Shown piece by piece: positions 26,820 through 36,803 of a stretch of 64,000 bases of DNA. Where the stretch lies: NCBI RefSeq assembly GCF_015557635.1, contig NZ_JADNOP010000002.1:234268-298267 (forward strand), read 5' to 3'. The stretch comes from Fusicatenibacter saccharivorans. Lineage in GTDB: Bacteria; Bacillota; Clostridia; Lachnospirales; Lachnospiraceae. The translations under genes were made by a program, and so were the position numbers. Each line of letters starts with the position of its first letter. The first letter of the stretch is position 1. The notes beneath the pieces are model-generated. The model was not told where the DNA came from. It did no database searches and saw only the letters and a program-made list of their open reading frames with translations.

Positions 26820-27478
26820 CGTATCACCTCACAATTCCGTAAATCAATGACACCCTTTCGCATAACCGCTCGAAAAAACATTGGTTCAATGTTCTCTAAA
26901 TCGGAATAATCCATGCCGAAAAGCATCAGTCCCATATCTTTTTCCTCTACATTCTCATACGCAGTGTGAATCTTCTCTTCTTCGCATAACGCAAAATGCG
27001 CCGGAAATTCTCGGCAACCAAAATAGGGCATGTGATAACATTCCCCTCTCTTGAGCCTTCGAAGCATAATGTCTTTAAATTTGCCTGGATTATCCGTTTC
27101 ATTGGCCTTGTCCGTCATCTCAAAATGAGCTTCTATCACGTACTCTACATCTGTCAATATCACAGAAGCTCTCTGTACAATGTCCTGTTTTGTACTGATA
27201 TACAATGGTTTTTCTGCTCCATTGTATACTTCAAAAACCTTGCTTGCCAATGCCTTGCTTTTTACTTCATTTCTTCGAACGCTGGTAAAACGAATCGGCT
27301 TATTCACATAGATTCGATCAATTTTCCATCTCAGGCCCGGATGCCAATAGATGGCTTCCAGGATGCCTCGCGCTGCGGAAGGTGTCATCACGTCGTAAGA
27401 ATATCTTTCTACTTTTAACTCTGGTCTTGAAAAAAGTGCATAATCTCCCCATACTTTAACTTTTACTCCAATTCCCAT
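26816..27478 (-). CDS. cas5: CRISPR-associated Cas5c (Cas5d) crRNA-processing nuclease
   Basis: In type I-C systems, which lack Cas6, Cas5c cuts the pre-crRNA at the repeat stem. The 220 residues begin with a Cas5 RAMP fold (VKVWGDYALFSRPELKVERYSYDVMTPSAARGILEAIYW) and include RMLRRLKRGECYHMPYFGCREFPAHF-type blocks. It is the first gene of the promoter-led operon cas5-8c-7-4-1-2. No Cas6 gene is seen, in agreement with this role. Confidence 0.95.
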   Translation of the reverse strand: MGIGVKVKVWGDYALFSRPELKVERYSYDVMTPSAARGILEAIYWHPGLRWKIDRIYVNKPIRFTSVRRNEVKSKALASKVFEVYNGAEKPLYISTKQDIVQRASVILTDVEYVIEAHFEMTDKANETDNPGKFKDIMLRRLKRGECYHMPYFGCREFPAHFALCEEEKIHTAYENVEEKDMGLMLFGMDYSDLENIEPMFFRAVMRKGVIDLRNCEVIR

Positions 27479-27538
27479 AGGCGTTTCCTCTTTTCCTTGT
27501 TGTCAGACTTATGTCTTTCTTCCATTTTGCACTTGTAT

Positions 27539-27556
27539 TATTATGTTTTCATAATA
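27539..27556. promoter_or_regulatory. Palindrome over the cas operon -10
   Basis: TATTATG-TTTT-CATAATA, perfect 7-base arms, overlaps the -10 of the cas5 promoter and the probable start site. It is a candidate operator. Confidence 0.5.
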
Positions 27557-27579
27557 CAATACCTTCTTCTGTAATTCAA
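27551..27579 (-). promoter_or_regulatory. Promoter of cas5-cas8c-cas7-cas4-cas1-cas2
   Basis: On the minus strand TTGAAT (27574-27579), 17-base spacer, TATTAT (27551-27556), about 75 bases before cas5. The separate promoter and the terminator after cas3 mean cas3 is its own transcript. Confidence 0.65.
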
Positions 27580-27589
27580 TTCAAATTTT

Positions 27590-27617
27590 ACATAAAAATG
27601 TATTGAAATTTTTATGT
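27590..27617. promoter_or_regulatory. Perfect inverted repeat upstream of the cas promoter
   Basis: ACATAAAAAT (27590-27599) and ATTTTTATGT (27608-27617) form a perfect 10-base inverted repeat with an 8-base centre, ten bases upstream of the -35. It could bind a regulator. Confidence 0.5.
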
Positions 27618-27692
27618 ATTTTGATTATAATAATCTTCGACAGGATCTCCATCCTGCGGATTGAAAAAATACATTTTTTTGTAGTGAAAAAA

Positions 27693-27733
27693 CGAGAGGG
27701 AATGGAAAGTTTAAATGCTTCCATTCCCTCTCG
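27693..27733 (-). terminator. Terminator after cas3
   Basis: A perfect 15-base-pair stem CGAGAGGGAATGGAA / TTCCATTCCCTCTCG, followed on the minus strand by TTTTTTCAC, directly after the cas3 stop. Confidence 0.92.
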
Positions 27734-27738
27734 CTTTC

Positions 27739-29883
27739 TCATACAAATAATGCTTTTCCCAGTTCAACTGACAAATCCAGTCCCATTTCTTCTGTATAAC
27801 GTTTCAGATCTGTCAATTCATAAAAATCTTTTACATCGCCTGAAACTTCTCTCACGATTCCTGCTTCATAAAATTTTTTACACTCATTTTTCCGAATATT
27901 AATACAAAATTGTCCGGCTTTTCGCATATTACTTTTAGTGAATCCCTGACCCTTTATCTGCTGCAGAATCTCCTGAGCCTCTTTTGTACAACCAATAAAT
28001 ACTGCTACCGTAGCTCCATCAATTAACTGAAATTTCTCTGCTGTTTGTCTGAAATTATATTTCCCTTTTTGAAATTCCTGCAGAATTTTCTTTTTATCCA
28101 GATCTTCTCCCCTTAAATAATACAACCTTTCAAAATATGTTTTTATGGTTCCTAAATCTGAAATTTCAGCTTCATCTGCAATCAGACTTTTTGCCACATC
28201 AATTTGCTGTCTTTGTCCTGAAACGGTTTCTTTTTCATCGAATTGAAATATAAACACATTACTTTCAGAAACATCATACTCCCCTTCTCTATTGCATCTT
28301 CCCGCCGCCTGAATCATCGAGTCAATTCCCGCCAGTTGTCTGTATACTGTCCGGAAATCCAGATCCACTCCAGCTTCCACGAGGCTGGTCGCAATTACGA
28401 TACATTTTTGAGGATTCTTTTTGTCCAATCTTTTTCGTATCTGCTCCAATACTCGCTTTCTATGCTTCGGATGCATACTCGTTGATAAGTGGTAACAGCC
28501 TTCGCCTTTTAGTTTCTGATATAATTTCTGCGCTTTTTTCCTCGTATTGACAATACATAATGTCTGGAATCCGCCTTCCAATCTGCTTACAAGTTCTTCT
28601 TCACTTAGATAGCCAAGATTTTTATAGCGCACTCGCTCAAAAAATCGGAATTGTTCTTCCATCCGCGGACATAGTTCTATTGCATTTCTCTCCTTTTGAA
28701 AGAGAGACTGCAATGCTGGCTGTGTAGCCGTACAGAGTACCACGCTTGATCCGTAACGGTCAATCAATTCTTCCATCGCAGCAATACACGGTTTCAGATA
28801 ATCAACTGGCAGCATCTGCGCTTCATCAAAAATAATTACACTGTTGGCCATATTGTGGAGTTTTCTGCATTTTGATGATTTATTAGCATACAAAGATTCA
28901 AAAAACTGTACATTCGTCGTTACTACAACCGGTTTATCCCAGTTTTCCGCGGCAAGCTGCATCGGTTTGAATTCTTCCGAACTATCATAATCAACATTAT
29001 AATGATTTTCCAGAACATTCTGATCTCCCAGAATTTTCCGGAAAACTTCTGCATTCTGCTCAATGATGCTCGTATATGGAATCACATAGATAATTCGATC
29101 CATATGATTGTACACACCATGTTTTAATGCAAATCCCAACGATGCGGTTGTCTTTCCGCCGCCCGTTGGAACCGTTAAGCGAAACAGTCCCTTCGAATTT
29201 TCCCCTTGTTCCATGCAGTTTCTTAAAATTTCCGTCCTTCTTCCATTAACTGACTCTGTTTCCTTATTTTTCAACCAATCTTCAACATGTTTCTCCAGCT
29301 TCTGCAAAAGCGTTGTCAGGTTCTCCCCCGCCTCGCGCTGTGTCTTCCCTGCTTTCATAAAATCTTCTGTATCCAGAAAATCTGCATCTACAAGGCAAGA
29401 ATAAAGCATCCGCATAAAAAAGCTCAAAGAAAAATCTGGATTTTCTGTTTCTGTTGGATTGAATGGCAGCGTTGTTAATGCCGGAATTTGTACTTCTGTT
29501 TTGTACGCTTGATAGTCTTCGATCCGCTTTTTCCTTCTCCCTGCCAATGTAGATGCACTTCCCGTATCCAGTTCATTCCCATAATCAGGCAGACCTGCAT
29601 GGTGTCCTGCAATGCAATATTCTAATAGTGGATACATTCCCTGCTGTTCCAGACATAATCGAGCACCCGCTGTCGCGTGGTCTACACTGATACTATTATC
29701 TCCCTTGATTTTTCTCTGAAATTTGTCGCTGTACTTTCCAATATCATGCAGCATTCCACAGCAATAGCCCCATTCCCCTTTGCAAAATTTTTCCGCAAAA
29801 TCCCTTGCCCGTTCTGCTGTTCCCAGCAGATGCTGCAACAACAACTGTACTCGATCTTCCTCTCGATGTGCTATATATTCCAT
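27739..29883 (-). CDS. cas3: CRISPR-associated helicase-nuclease Cas3
   Basis: The interference nuclease recruited by Cascade to degrade target DNA. The 714 residues contain an N-terminal HD nuclease domain (CCGMLHDIGKYSDKFQ at about 39-54, HATAGARLCLEQ near 70). The superfamily 2 helicase domain carries Walker A VPTGGGKTTASLGFAL, motif II VIIFDEAQMLP and motif VI IQAAGRCNREGE. All catalytic blocks are present, so interference should be possible. AAGGGGGAA precedes the ATG. It is separated from the rest of the cas genes by a terminator and a new promoter. Confidence 0.97.
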   Translation of the reverse strand: MEYIAHREEDRVQLLLQHLLGTAERARDFAEKFCKGEWGYCCGMLHDIGKYSDKFQRKIKGDNSISVDHATAGARLCLEQQGMYPLLEYCIAGHHAGLPDYGNELDTGSASTLAGRRKKRIEDYQAYKTEVQIPALTTLPFNPTETENPDFSLSFFMRMLYSCLVDADFLDTEDFMKAGKTQREAGENLTTLLQKLEKHVEDWLKNKETESVNGRRTEILRNCMEQGENSKGLFRLTVPTGGGKTTASLGFALKHGVYNHMDRIIYVIPYTSIIEQNAEVFRKILGDQNVLENHYNVDYDSSEEFKPMQLAAENWDKPVVVTTNVQFFESLYANKSSKCRKLHNMANSVIIFDEAQMLPVDYLKPCIAAMEELIDRYGSSVVLCTATQPALQSLFQKERNAIELCPRMEEQFRFFERVRYKNLGYLSEEELVSRLEGGFQTLCIVNTRKKAQKLYQKLKGEGCYHLSTSMHPKHRKRVLEQIRKRLDKKNPQKCIVIATSLVEAGVDLDFRTVYRQLAGIDSMIQAAGRCNREGEYDVSESNVFIFQFDEKETVSGQRQQIDVAKSLIADEAEISDLGTIKTYFERLYYLRGEDLDKKKILQEFQKGKYNFRQTAEKFQLIDGATVAVFIGCTKEAQEILQQIKGQGFTKSNMRKAGQFCINIRKNECKKFYEAGIVREVSGDVKDFYELTDLKRYTEEMGLDLSVELGKALFV

Positions 29884-29942
29884 TGTAAAATTCCCCCTTT
29901 GTTCTTAAAAATATATTAACCTAACTACTGCTAATTGTATAT

Positions 29943-29981
29943 AAAAATAATCACCTGCTGTAAAAACAGATGATTATTTTT
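29943..29981 (-). terminator. Terminator of the fab/acc operon
   Basis: AAAAATAATCACCTG (29943-29957) pairs with CAGATGATTATTTTT (29967-29981). It lies 50 bases after the accDA stop and is nearly symmetric. Confidence 0.8.
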
Positions 29982-30030
29982 GAACTCAATTATATTTTAT
30001 ATAAAATGGATCGGTAACTATTTTCTTTTT

Positions 30031-31866
30031 TCAGATCTCCCGGAATCTCCGATACCTCTCCTCTACCAGCTCTTCCGCATCCAGCTCCGCATATTTCCCC
30101 ATAAATTTCAGAATCTTCCTTCTCAGATCTCCACAAACCGCAGGTAATGTCTCCACCGTAAACTCTTCCGGTTCCGCCACAATCTCTTCTACGATTCCAA
30201 GCTCTTTCAAATCCCTCGCCGTCAGCTTCATCACCTCGGCGGCCTCCGGCGCGCGTTTGCCGTCTTTCCATAGAATACTTGCAAATCCCTCCGGCGACAG
30301 GATGGAGTAGATGGCATTCTGCATCATCCACACTTCATCCGCCACGGCGAGTGCCAGGGCGCCGCCGCTGCCGCCTTCGGAGATGACGATGGTAAGGACT
30401 GGGGTTTTTAAGGATGACATTTCATACAGATTCCGCGCAATCGCCTCGCCCTGGCCGCGTTCTTCGGCTTCCATTCCGCAGAAAGCACCTGGGGTGTCTA
30501 CGAGGCAGATGACCGGGCGGTGGAATTTTTCGGCCTGTTTCATCAGACGCAGGGCTTTGCGGTAGCCCTCCGGGGACGGCATGCCGAAATTGCGGCGGAT
30601 GTTTTCTTTCGTATCCGCGCCTTTCGCCTCGGCAATGACCGTGACCGGTGTGCCGTCAAACGACGCAATACCACCGATGATCGCCGCATCATCGCCATAC
30701 AGCCGGTCGCCGTGGAACTCGATAAAATCCGGAAACAGCTCCCGAATATAATCCCCTCCGACCGGCCGGTCTTTTTTCCGCGCTTTCTGCACACAATCCC
30801 AGGCCGACGATTTCCGCAGATTCTCCCACTCCGTCTCTTCTTTTTCTCCCCGAAGCGATTTTTCCTGTCCGTCCCTGGAAGTTTCCGTATTTTCAGTTTC
30901 TTCTGCCAGCGCCTTCACGCTTTCTGCCGCAGTCTCTTCTTTCTGCAGTTCCTTCCCGTTTTCTTCCGGCACAGAATTCTTCATCAAATCGCCACCGCCC
31001 GATGCCATACCTTCCGCACGCTTCCCATGCATCCGCAGAATCTCCGACAGCACCTCTTTCGCCTCTTCTCTTGGCAGAATCCGATCCACAAACCCATGCT
31101 CCACCAGAAACTCCGCCCGCTGGAATCCTTTCGGCAGTTTCTGTCCTATTGTCTGCTCAATAACCCTCGGTCCCGCAAACCCGATCAGCGCATGCGGCTC
31201 CGCCAGAATAATATCCCCTAGCATCGCCCAGCTCGCCGTCACGCCGCCCGTCGTCGGGTCCGTCAGCACACTCACATACAAAAGCCCCGCATCACTGTGT
31301 CTTTTCAGTGCCGCCGACGTCTTCGCCATCTGCATCAGAGAAACAATCCCCTCCTGCATCCGCGCCCCTCCCGAGCACGCAAACAAAATCACCGGCAGCG
31401 AGAGCTTCGTCGCCCTCTCCACCGCCCGCGTAATCTTCTCCCCAACAGCCTCACCCATACTGGCCATCATAAACCTGCCATCACAGACCCCGATCACCGT
31501 CTCCATCCCGTTGATCCGTCCCTTACCAGTCACAACAGCCTCCGTAAGTCCTGTTCTCTCCTGCAGAGCCCTCACCTTCTCTTCATACCCCGGAAACCCC
31601 AGCGGATTCCCCGCCGTCATCCCCTGATCCCATTCCTCAAAACTCCCATCATCCAGAAGAAACTCAATCCTCCGATACGCATGCACCCGAAAATAATTCC
31701 CACACTTCGGACAAATATAAAGATTCCTCTTCACATCCTCCGTAAAAATAGCCCCCTTACAAGCATTACACTTCTTCAAAATCCCCTGCGGCGCCTCCGG
31801 CACCACCCCATCCGCCGTGTGCTCCTTCCGAAACACCGTCTTCTTAAAATACTTACCCAGCATCAT
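30031..31866 (-). CDS. accDA: Acetyl-CoA carboxylase carboxyltransferase, AccD-AccA fusion
   Basis: Transfers the carboxyl group from biotin to acetyl-CoA, making malonyl-CoA. The 611 residues carry the beta part first, with a zinc finger (CNACKGAIF ... CPKCGNYF, about 33-58) and a crotonase-like domain ([16 protein letters not shown]). A charged Glu/Lys-rich linker follows (about 285-345). The alpha part is last ([54 protein letters not shown]). In most bacteria accD and accA are separate. It is last in the fab operon and is separated from accC by an unusual palindromic element. Confidence 0.95.
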   Translation of the reverse strand: MMLGKYFKKTVFRKEHTADGVVPEAPQGILKKCNACKGAIFTEDVKRNLYICPKCGNYFRVHAYRRIEFLLDDGSFEEWDQGMTAGNPLGFPGYEEKVRALQERTGLTEAVVTGKGRINGMETVIGVCDGRFMMASMGEAVGEKITRAVERATKLSLPVILFACSGGARMQEGIVSLMQMAKTSAALKRHSDAGLLYVSVLTDPTTGGVTASWAMLGDIILAEPHALIGFAGPRVIEQTIGQKLPKGFQRAEFLVEHGFVDRILPREEAKEVLSEILRMHGKRAEGMASGGGDLMKNSVPEENGKELQKEETAAESVKALAEETENTETSRDGQEKSLRGEKEETEWENLRKSSAWDCVQKARKKDRPVGGDYIRELFPDFIEFHGDRLYGDDAAIIGGIASFDGTPVTVIAEAKGADTKENIRRNFGMPSPEGYRKALRLMKQAEKFHRPVICLVDTPGAFCGMEAEERGQGEAIARNLYEMSSLKTPVLTIVISEGGSGGALALAVADEVWMMQNAIYSILSPEGFASILWKDGKRAPEAAEVMKLTARDLKELGIVEEIVAEPEEFTVETLPAVCGDLRRKILKFMGKYAELDAEELVEERYRRFREI

Positions 31867-32044
31867 ACCACCATCACTCCTTACGTCATAACACTTTCAC
31901 TCTATTGTCACCATAACAATCTTCCAACCACACACCTCACCCATCGAGGCATTCATTCTCTCTTCACCGCTCACTCCTGTCATCCCAGCCGCACCGCCCC
32001 GCGGTGTCGCTGACCACACTCTCCCAGTCGTGTGTCTGATCTCA

Positions 32045-32414
32045 GCCGCCCGGCAGTACAGCAGAGGGGGACGACGCATTTGCAGGAGGAACTATAGCAA
32101 GACCCGAAAATAATGCAAAAAAGGCAGTGCTGCAGAGCGCGAATTGCAAGGAACAGATTTGAAGGCGTACCGGGGTACGACGAAAATCTGTGACGCAGTA
32201 ATTCACGCTCTGCGGTGCTGAATTTTTTGCATTATTTTCGGGGATTGCTATAGAAACACTTAGGCTTCCAGAATTTGCGTTATTTTCAAAAATCCAACTG
32301 TCTGAGCGACAGCGAGTTTTGGATTTTTGAAAATGGTTTTAGCAAATGCTGGAGGCCTTAGTGTTTCTTTCCTCTAAAACCGCGCCGTCCCCCTCTGCTG
32401 TACTGCCGGGCGGC
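32045..32414. repeat. Large three-armed palindromic element between accC and accDA
   Basis: Outer arms of 33 bases (32045-32077 and 32382-32414) are inverted copies with one mismatch. Inside are two long hairpins: A, 32092-32253, with arms of about 57 bases at roughly 88% identity; and B, 32252-32368, with arms of about 50 bases. The whole would fold as a three-way junction. It fills most of the 557-base gap inside the operon. No ORF is present. It may be a MITE-like insertion or a structured RNA. The 31867-32044 remainder holds nothing I recognise. Confidence 0.85.
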
Positions 32415-32423
32415 GTCCGTCTC

Positions 32424-33770
32424 TCACAATCTCTCCGTCAACCGCTCCACAAACTCAATATCCGCCCTCCCGGCCAGATACTCCTCTTCATTTAAAATAG
32501 AATACAAATAATCAACGTTAGTGTCGACTCCCTCGATGACGACTTCCCCCAGCGCACTCCTCATCCGCGCAATCGCCTCCTCACGCGTCCTCCCATGCAC
32601 AATCAATTTCGCCAGCATCGAATCATAAAACGCCGGAATCACATACCCGTCATACGCCGCCGTATCCACCCGTACTCCAAATCCCCCAGGCAGATGCATC
32701 TCCGTAATCTTCCCCGGACAAGGCCTGAAATTCTTCGCCGGATTCTCCGCATTAATCCTGCACTCAATCGCATGACCCGAAAGCCGTACCTCCCCCTGCG
32801 TCACCGACAGCGGCATCCCCGAAGCCACCCGAAGCTGCTCCTGAATCAGATCCACCCCCGTGACCCACTCTGTCACCGGATGCTCCACCTGAATCCGCGT
32901 ATTCATCTCCATAAAATAAAAATTCCCGTCCGGCTCCAGCAGAAACTCAATCGTCCCCGCATTCGCATAATGCGCCGCCTTCGCCGCCCGGACCGCCGCC
33001 GAGCCCATCCGCTCCCGCAGCGTGTCATCAATCGCCACACAAGGCGACTCCTCAATCATCTTCTGATGATTCCTCTGAATCGAGCAGTCCCGCTCCCCAA
33101 GATGAATCACATTCCCGAACGAGTCCGCCATAATCTGAAACTCCACATGACGCGGATGACGAATCAGCCGCTCCACATACATCGTCCCGTCCGCAAACGA
33201 ACTTTTAGCCTCCTTCTGCGCCGTCTGAAACGCACTCTGGAACTCCCCGCGCGTCTCCGCCATGCGCATACCCTTGCCGCCGCCTCCAAGCGCCGCCTTA
33301 ATCATCACCGGAAAACCAATCCGGTCGGCCTCAGAAAGACCCGTCTCCCAGTCAAAAACAGGTTCCTTCGTCCCCGGAATCACCGGCACACCGGCTGCCT
33401 GCATCGTATTTCGCGCCTCAGACTTATTACCCAGCCGGTCCATCACCTCAGGAGATGGCCCAATCCACGTAATGTGGCACTCCTGGCATCTCCGCGCAAA
33501 CGTGCTGTTCTCCGACAGGAATCCAAATCCCGGATGAACCGCATCCGCCCCCGTCACAAGCGCCGCACTCAAAATACGTTCCATATTTAAATAACTGTCC
33601 TTCGACGGCGCCGGCCCGATGCACACCGCCTCATCCGCGAGCTGCGCATGCAGTGCCTCCCGGTCCGCCTCCGAATAAACAGCGACCGTGAGAATTCCCA
33701 TCTCACGGCATGCCCGGATAATCCGGACCGCGATCTCCCCACGGTTTGCAATCAAAACTTTTCGAATCAT
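32424..33770 (-). CDS. accC: Biotin carboxylase subunit of acetyl-CoA carboxylase
   Basis: ATP-dependent carboxylation of biotin carried on AccB. The 448 residues show the N-terminal domain (VLIANRGEIAVRIIRACREM), the ATP-grasp glycine loop (KAALGGGGKGMRMA), the active-site FYFMEMNTRIQVEHPVTE and the C-terminal domain. Length is standard. The ATG overlaps the fabZ stop by four bases. The stop lies ten bases before the large palindrome, which may modulate the ratio of accC to accDA expression. Confidence 0.97.
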   Translation of the reverse strand: MIRKVLIANRGEIAVRIIRACREMGILTVAVYSEADREALHAQLADEAVCIGPAPSKDSYLNMERILSAALVTGADAVHPGFGFLSENSTFARRCQECHITWIGPSPEVMDRLGNKSEARNTMQAAGVPVIPGTKEPVFDWETGLSEADRIGFPVMIKAALGGGGKGMRMAETRGEFQSAFQTAQKEAKSSFADGTMYVERLIRHPRHVEFQIMADSFGNVIHLGERDCSIQRNHQKMIEESPCVAIDDTLRERMGSAAVRAAKAAHYANAGTIEFLLEPDGNFYFMEMNTRIQVEHPVTEWVTGVDLIQEQLRVASGMPLSVTQGEVRLSGHAIECRINAENPAKNFRPCPGKITEMHLPGGFGVRVDTAAYDGYVIPAFYDSMLAKLIVHGRTREEAIARMRSALGEVVIEGVDTNVDYLYSILNEEEYLAGRADIEFVERLTERL

Positions 33771-34204
33771 TGTGCTGCCCCCACCATAAAGGTCAGTTCC
33801 GCCTGCGCGACCACCTTGCCGTCGACCGAAGCAACCGCTTCCCCGACGCCCATCGGTCCCTTGTGGCGGATAATTTTCGTCTCCAGACGAAGTTTGTCTC
33901 CCGGTTTCACTTTTCCCTTAAAACGGCACTTGTTGATGCCGCCGAAAAATGCAATTTTTCCCTTATTCTCGTCAAGAGAAAGAATCGCAACCGCACCGAC
34001 CTGCGCCAGCGCCTCGATAATCAGCACGCCCGGCATCACCGGCTCCTGCGGAAAATGACCGGCAAAAAAGTCCTCGCGGTACGTCACACATTTGTATCCA
34101 ATACCGAATTCGCCCGGTTCAAAATCTTCTATGTAATCCACCAGCAGAAACGGATGTCTGTGTGGAATAATCTCCTGAATCTGTTTCGTTGTCAAACTGT
34201 TCAT
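33767..34204 (-). CDS. fabZ: 3-hydroxyacyl-ACP dehydratase FabZ
   Basis: Dehydrates 3-hydroxyacyl-ACP in fatty acid elongation. The 145-residue hot-dog protein contains HRHPFLLVDYIEDFEPGE and the catalytic stretch GHFPQEPVMPGVLIIEALAQ, holding the His and Glu of the active site. It lies between accB and accC and overlaps accC by four bases. Confidence 0.96.
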   Translation of the reverse strand: MNSLTTKQIQEIIPHRHPFLLVDYIEDFEPGEFGIGYKCVTYREDFFAGHFPQEPVMPGVLIIEALAQVGAVAILSLDENKGKIAFFGGINKCRFKGKVKPGDKLRLETKIIRHKGPMGVGEAVASVDGKVVAQAELTFMVGAAQ

Positions 34205-34230
34205 TCGCTGCTTCCTTTCTCGTCCCGGCT

Positions 34231-34746
34231 TTACGCTTTCACCCGGAACAGCGGTTTTCCGTAATCAACCATCTCGCCGTTTTTCACCAGAACCTCCGCA
34301 ATCACGCCGTCCACTTCACTCTCGATCTCATTCATCAGCTTCATGGCCTCCACGATTGCTACGACCTGTCCCTTTTTCACGGTGTCGCCAACCTTCACAA
34401 ACGGCTCGGCATCCTCTGCCGGAGCTGTATAAAACGTTCCGACCAGCGGGGATGTCACAAAAACGCCTTCTTCTGCTTCACTGTGCTCCTCAGCCGCTGT
34501 ATTTTTTCCTGCCGTTTCTTTTCTCTCCGGCATGGCTGCTTCTTTCACTGTCACGCCATTTGCTCCGCCCATCATCTCTGCCATCTGCAGACCGGCACCG
34601 GATGGAACCCCGCTCATCTGCACCTGCACCGGAGCTGCTTTTCCATGCTCCATGGCAATCTTGATCCCATCAGCCTCGTAATCAAACGCGGTCAGCGAAG
34701 AATCCGAAACTTTATCAATCAACTGTAAAATCTGATCTAATTCCAT
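34231..34746 (-). CDS. accB: Biotin carboxyl carrier protein of acetyl-CoA carboxylase
   Basis: Carries biotin between AccC and AccDA. The 171 residues (ATG at 34746 behind AAAGGAAAA) have a short N-terminal helix, a Pro/Ala/Glu-rich linker (about 50-95) and the biotinyl domain with the biotinylated lysine in VEAMKLMNEI (Lys136). It lies between fabF and fabZ. Confidence 0.96.
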   Translation of the reverse strand: MELDQILQLIDKVSDSSLTAFDYEADGIKIAMEHGKAAPVQVQMSGVPSGAGLQMAEMMGGANGVTVKEAAMPERKETAGKNTAAEEHSEAEEGVFVTSPLVGTFYTAPAEDAEPFVKVGDTVKKGQVVAIVEAMKLMNEIESEVDGVIAEVLVKNGEMVDYGKPLFRVKA

Positions 34747-34782
34747 CTTATTTTCCTTTCTGCACCGGAACACGATGCCGCT

Positions 34783-36018
34783 TTATTCATATTTCTGAAA
34801 CAGCAGCACCGCATTGTGGCCGCCAAAACCAAGGGAATTGCTCATTGCCAGTTTCACATCGGTTTCCACCGGAGCGCCGATGCAGTAATTCAGATCGCAT
34901 TCCGCATCTGCTTCCTTTGTTCCAATCGTCTGATGCACGAAGCCGTCCTGAATGGATTTCGCACAGACAACAGCTTCCACACCGCCTGCCGCGCCGAGCA
35001 GATGACCGACCATCGATTTCGTCGAGTTGACCAGCACATGGTCTGCCGCATCACCGAAGGCTTTCCGGATCGCACGCGTTTCAAACAGATCGTTGTGATG
35101 TGTGGACGTTCCGTGTGCATTAATATAAGTAACTTCTTCCGGTTTTACTCCCGCTTCCTCCATCGCAAGCTCCATCGCACGTGCCGCACCACTTCCATCT
35201 TCCAATGGAGAAGTAATGTGGTACGCATCGCAGGTTGCGCCGTATCCGACTACCTCTGCATAGATCTTCGCGCCGCGCTGTTTCGCGTGCTCCAGCTCCT
35301 CAAGTACGAGAATGCCGGCGCCCTCGCCCATGACGAAACCGTTCCGGTCTTTATCAAATGGAATCGAAGCCCGCAGCGGATCTTCCGACTCGGAAAGTGC
35401 GGTCAGTGCCGAAAAGCCTGCCACGCCGACCGGCGTAATTGCGCTCTCCGCGCCGCCTGCCACGCAGATGTCCGCATCGTTGTACTGAATTGCGCGGAAG
35501 GCATCGCCAATGCAGTGCGTTCCTGTCGCACACGCCGTCACCACGCTGGTACATTTTCCTTTCGCGCCGAGTGCAATCGCAACGTTTCCCGCCGCCATGT
35601 TCGCAATCATCACCGGAACGGTAAACGGGTTGACGCGGGACGGATTTCCAGCATCAATTTTGGCTTTCGCCTGCTCGCATGCATTCAGATCACCGACACC
35701 GGAGCCCACCAGAACGCCGACGCGGAACGGATCTTCATTCTCCATGGAAATGCCGGCATCTGCAAACGCTTCTTTTGCTGCCGCAACGGCATACTGTGAG
35801 AAAGTTCCCATTCGTCTTGCCGCCTTGAAATCCATGCGTTCTTTTGCCACGAAGCCTTTGACCTCGCCTGCCAGATGTACTTTATATTCAGCTGTATCAA
35901 ATTTCGTAATCGTTCCGATTCCGCAGGCTCCCTTGTGGACGCCGTTCCAGAATTCCTCCACGGTATTTCCAATCGGGGTTACCGCACCCAGCCCTGTGAT
36001 GACTACTCTTCTCTTCAT
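34783..36018 (-). CDS. fabF: 3-oxoacyl-ACP synthase II FabF
   Basis: Elongating condensing enzyme. The 411 residues have the thiolase fold with Cys163 in VTACATGTHC and the two histidines in NAHGTSTHHND and KSMVGHLLGAAG. Length is standard (about 411-415). It lies between fabG and accB in the same direction. Confidence 0.97.
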   Translation of the reverse strand: MKRRVVITGLGAVTPIGNTVEEFWNGVHKGACGIGTITKFDTAEYKVHLAGEVKGFVAKERMDFKAARRMGTFSQYAVAAAKEAFADAGISMENEDPFRVGVLVGSGVGDLNACEQAKAKIDAGNPSRVNPFTVPVMIANMAAGNVAIALGAKGKCTSVVTACATGTHCIGDAFRAIQYNDADICVAGGAESAITPVGVAGFSALTALSESEDPLRASIPFDKDRNGFVMGEGAGILVLEELEHAKQRGAKIYAEVVGYGATCDAYHITSPLEDGSGAARAMELAMEEAGVKPEEVTYINAHGTSTHHNDLFETRAIRKAFGDAADHVLVNSTKSMVGHLLGAAGGVEAVVCAKSIQDGFVHQTIGTKEADAECDLNYCIGAPVETDVKLAMSNSLGFGGHNAVLLFQKYE

Positions 36019-36034
36019 TCCAACTCTCCTTTTC

Positions 36035-36775
36035 TTAGATCACCATGCCGCCGTCGCAGTGAATCACCTGTCCGGTGATGTAAGCTGCCGCTTCGGATGC
36101 CAGAAATGCGGCCAGGTTTGCCACATCTTCCGGCTTTCCGAAATGACCGAGCGGAATCTGGGATACGGATGCTTCTTTCACTTTATCCGAAAGAACCTCC
36201 GTCATATCGGTCTCAATAAAGCCCGGCGCAATCGCATTGACGCGGATGCCGCGGGATGCCAGTTCCCGTGCCGCTGTTTTCGTCAGGCCGATCACACCTG
36301 CTTTCGATGCCGCATAATTTGCCTGTCCGGCGTTTCCTGCCACGCCGACCACAGAAGCCATGTTGATGATGCAGCCGCTCTTCTGACGGATCATCGGCCG
36401 TGCCGCAAAGCGGATGCAGTTGAACGTTCCCTTGAGGTTTGTCTCAATGACACGGTCGAAGGCTTCCTCCGACATGCCCATCAGAAGGCCGTCCTTTGTG
36501 ATGCCCGCGTTGTTGACCAGAATATCGATTTTCCCATACAAAGCAAGAATTTCCTTCATCCACGCTTCACACGCCGCAAAATCCGATACATTGCACTGCA
36601 TCACGCAGCCGTCTCCTCCTGCCGCGCGGATTCCCGCAAGCACGGTTTCGGCCGCCTCTTTTGAACCATTGTAATTGATGACAACAAAGGCTCCCTCCGC
36701 CGCCAGTTTTTCTGCAATCGCACGCCCGATTCCGCGGGATGCGCCCGTTACTACTGCTGTTTTTCCACTTAACAT
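36035..36775 (-). CDS. fabG: 3-oxoacyl-ACP reductase FabG
   Basis: NADPH-dependent short-chain dehydrogenase of the elongation cycle. The 246 residues contain the cofactor motif [26 protein letters not shown], and the catalytic YAASKAG with the upstream serine in [11 protein letters not shown]. The ATG at 36775 follows AGGAG; an ATG six codons upstream overlaps that site and is rejected. Confidence 0.97.
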   Translation of the reverse strand: MLSGKTAVVTGASRGIGRAIAEKLAAEGAFVVINYNGSKEAAETVLAGIRAAGGDGCVMQCNVSDFAACEAWMKEILALYGKIDILVNNAGITKDGLLMGMSEEAFDRVIETNLKGTFNCIRFAARPMIRQKSGCIINMASVVGVAGNAGQANYAASKAGVIGLTKTAARELASRGIRVNAIAPGFIETDMTEVLSDKVKEASVSQIPLGHFGKPEDVANLAAFLASEAAAYITGQVIHCDGGMVI

Positions 36776-36803
36776 CTCATTCTCCTGCTGCATAATCCAC
36801 TAT

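Noticed and set aside
32595..33590. Arginine- and histidine-rich 331-codon frame
   Set aside because: Antisense to accC with extreme composition caused by the G+C pattern of that gene.
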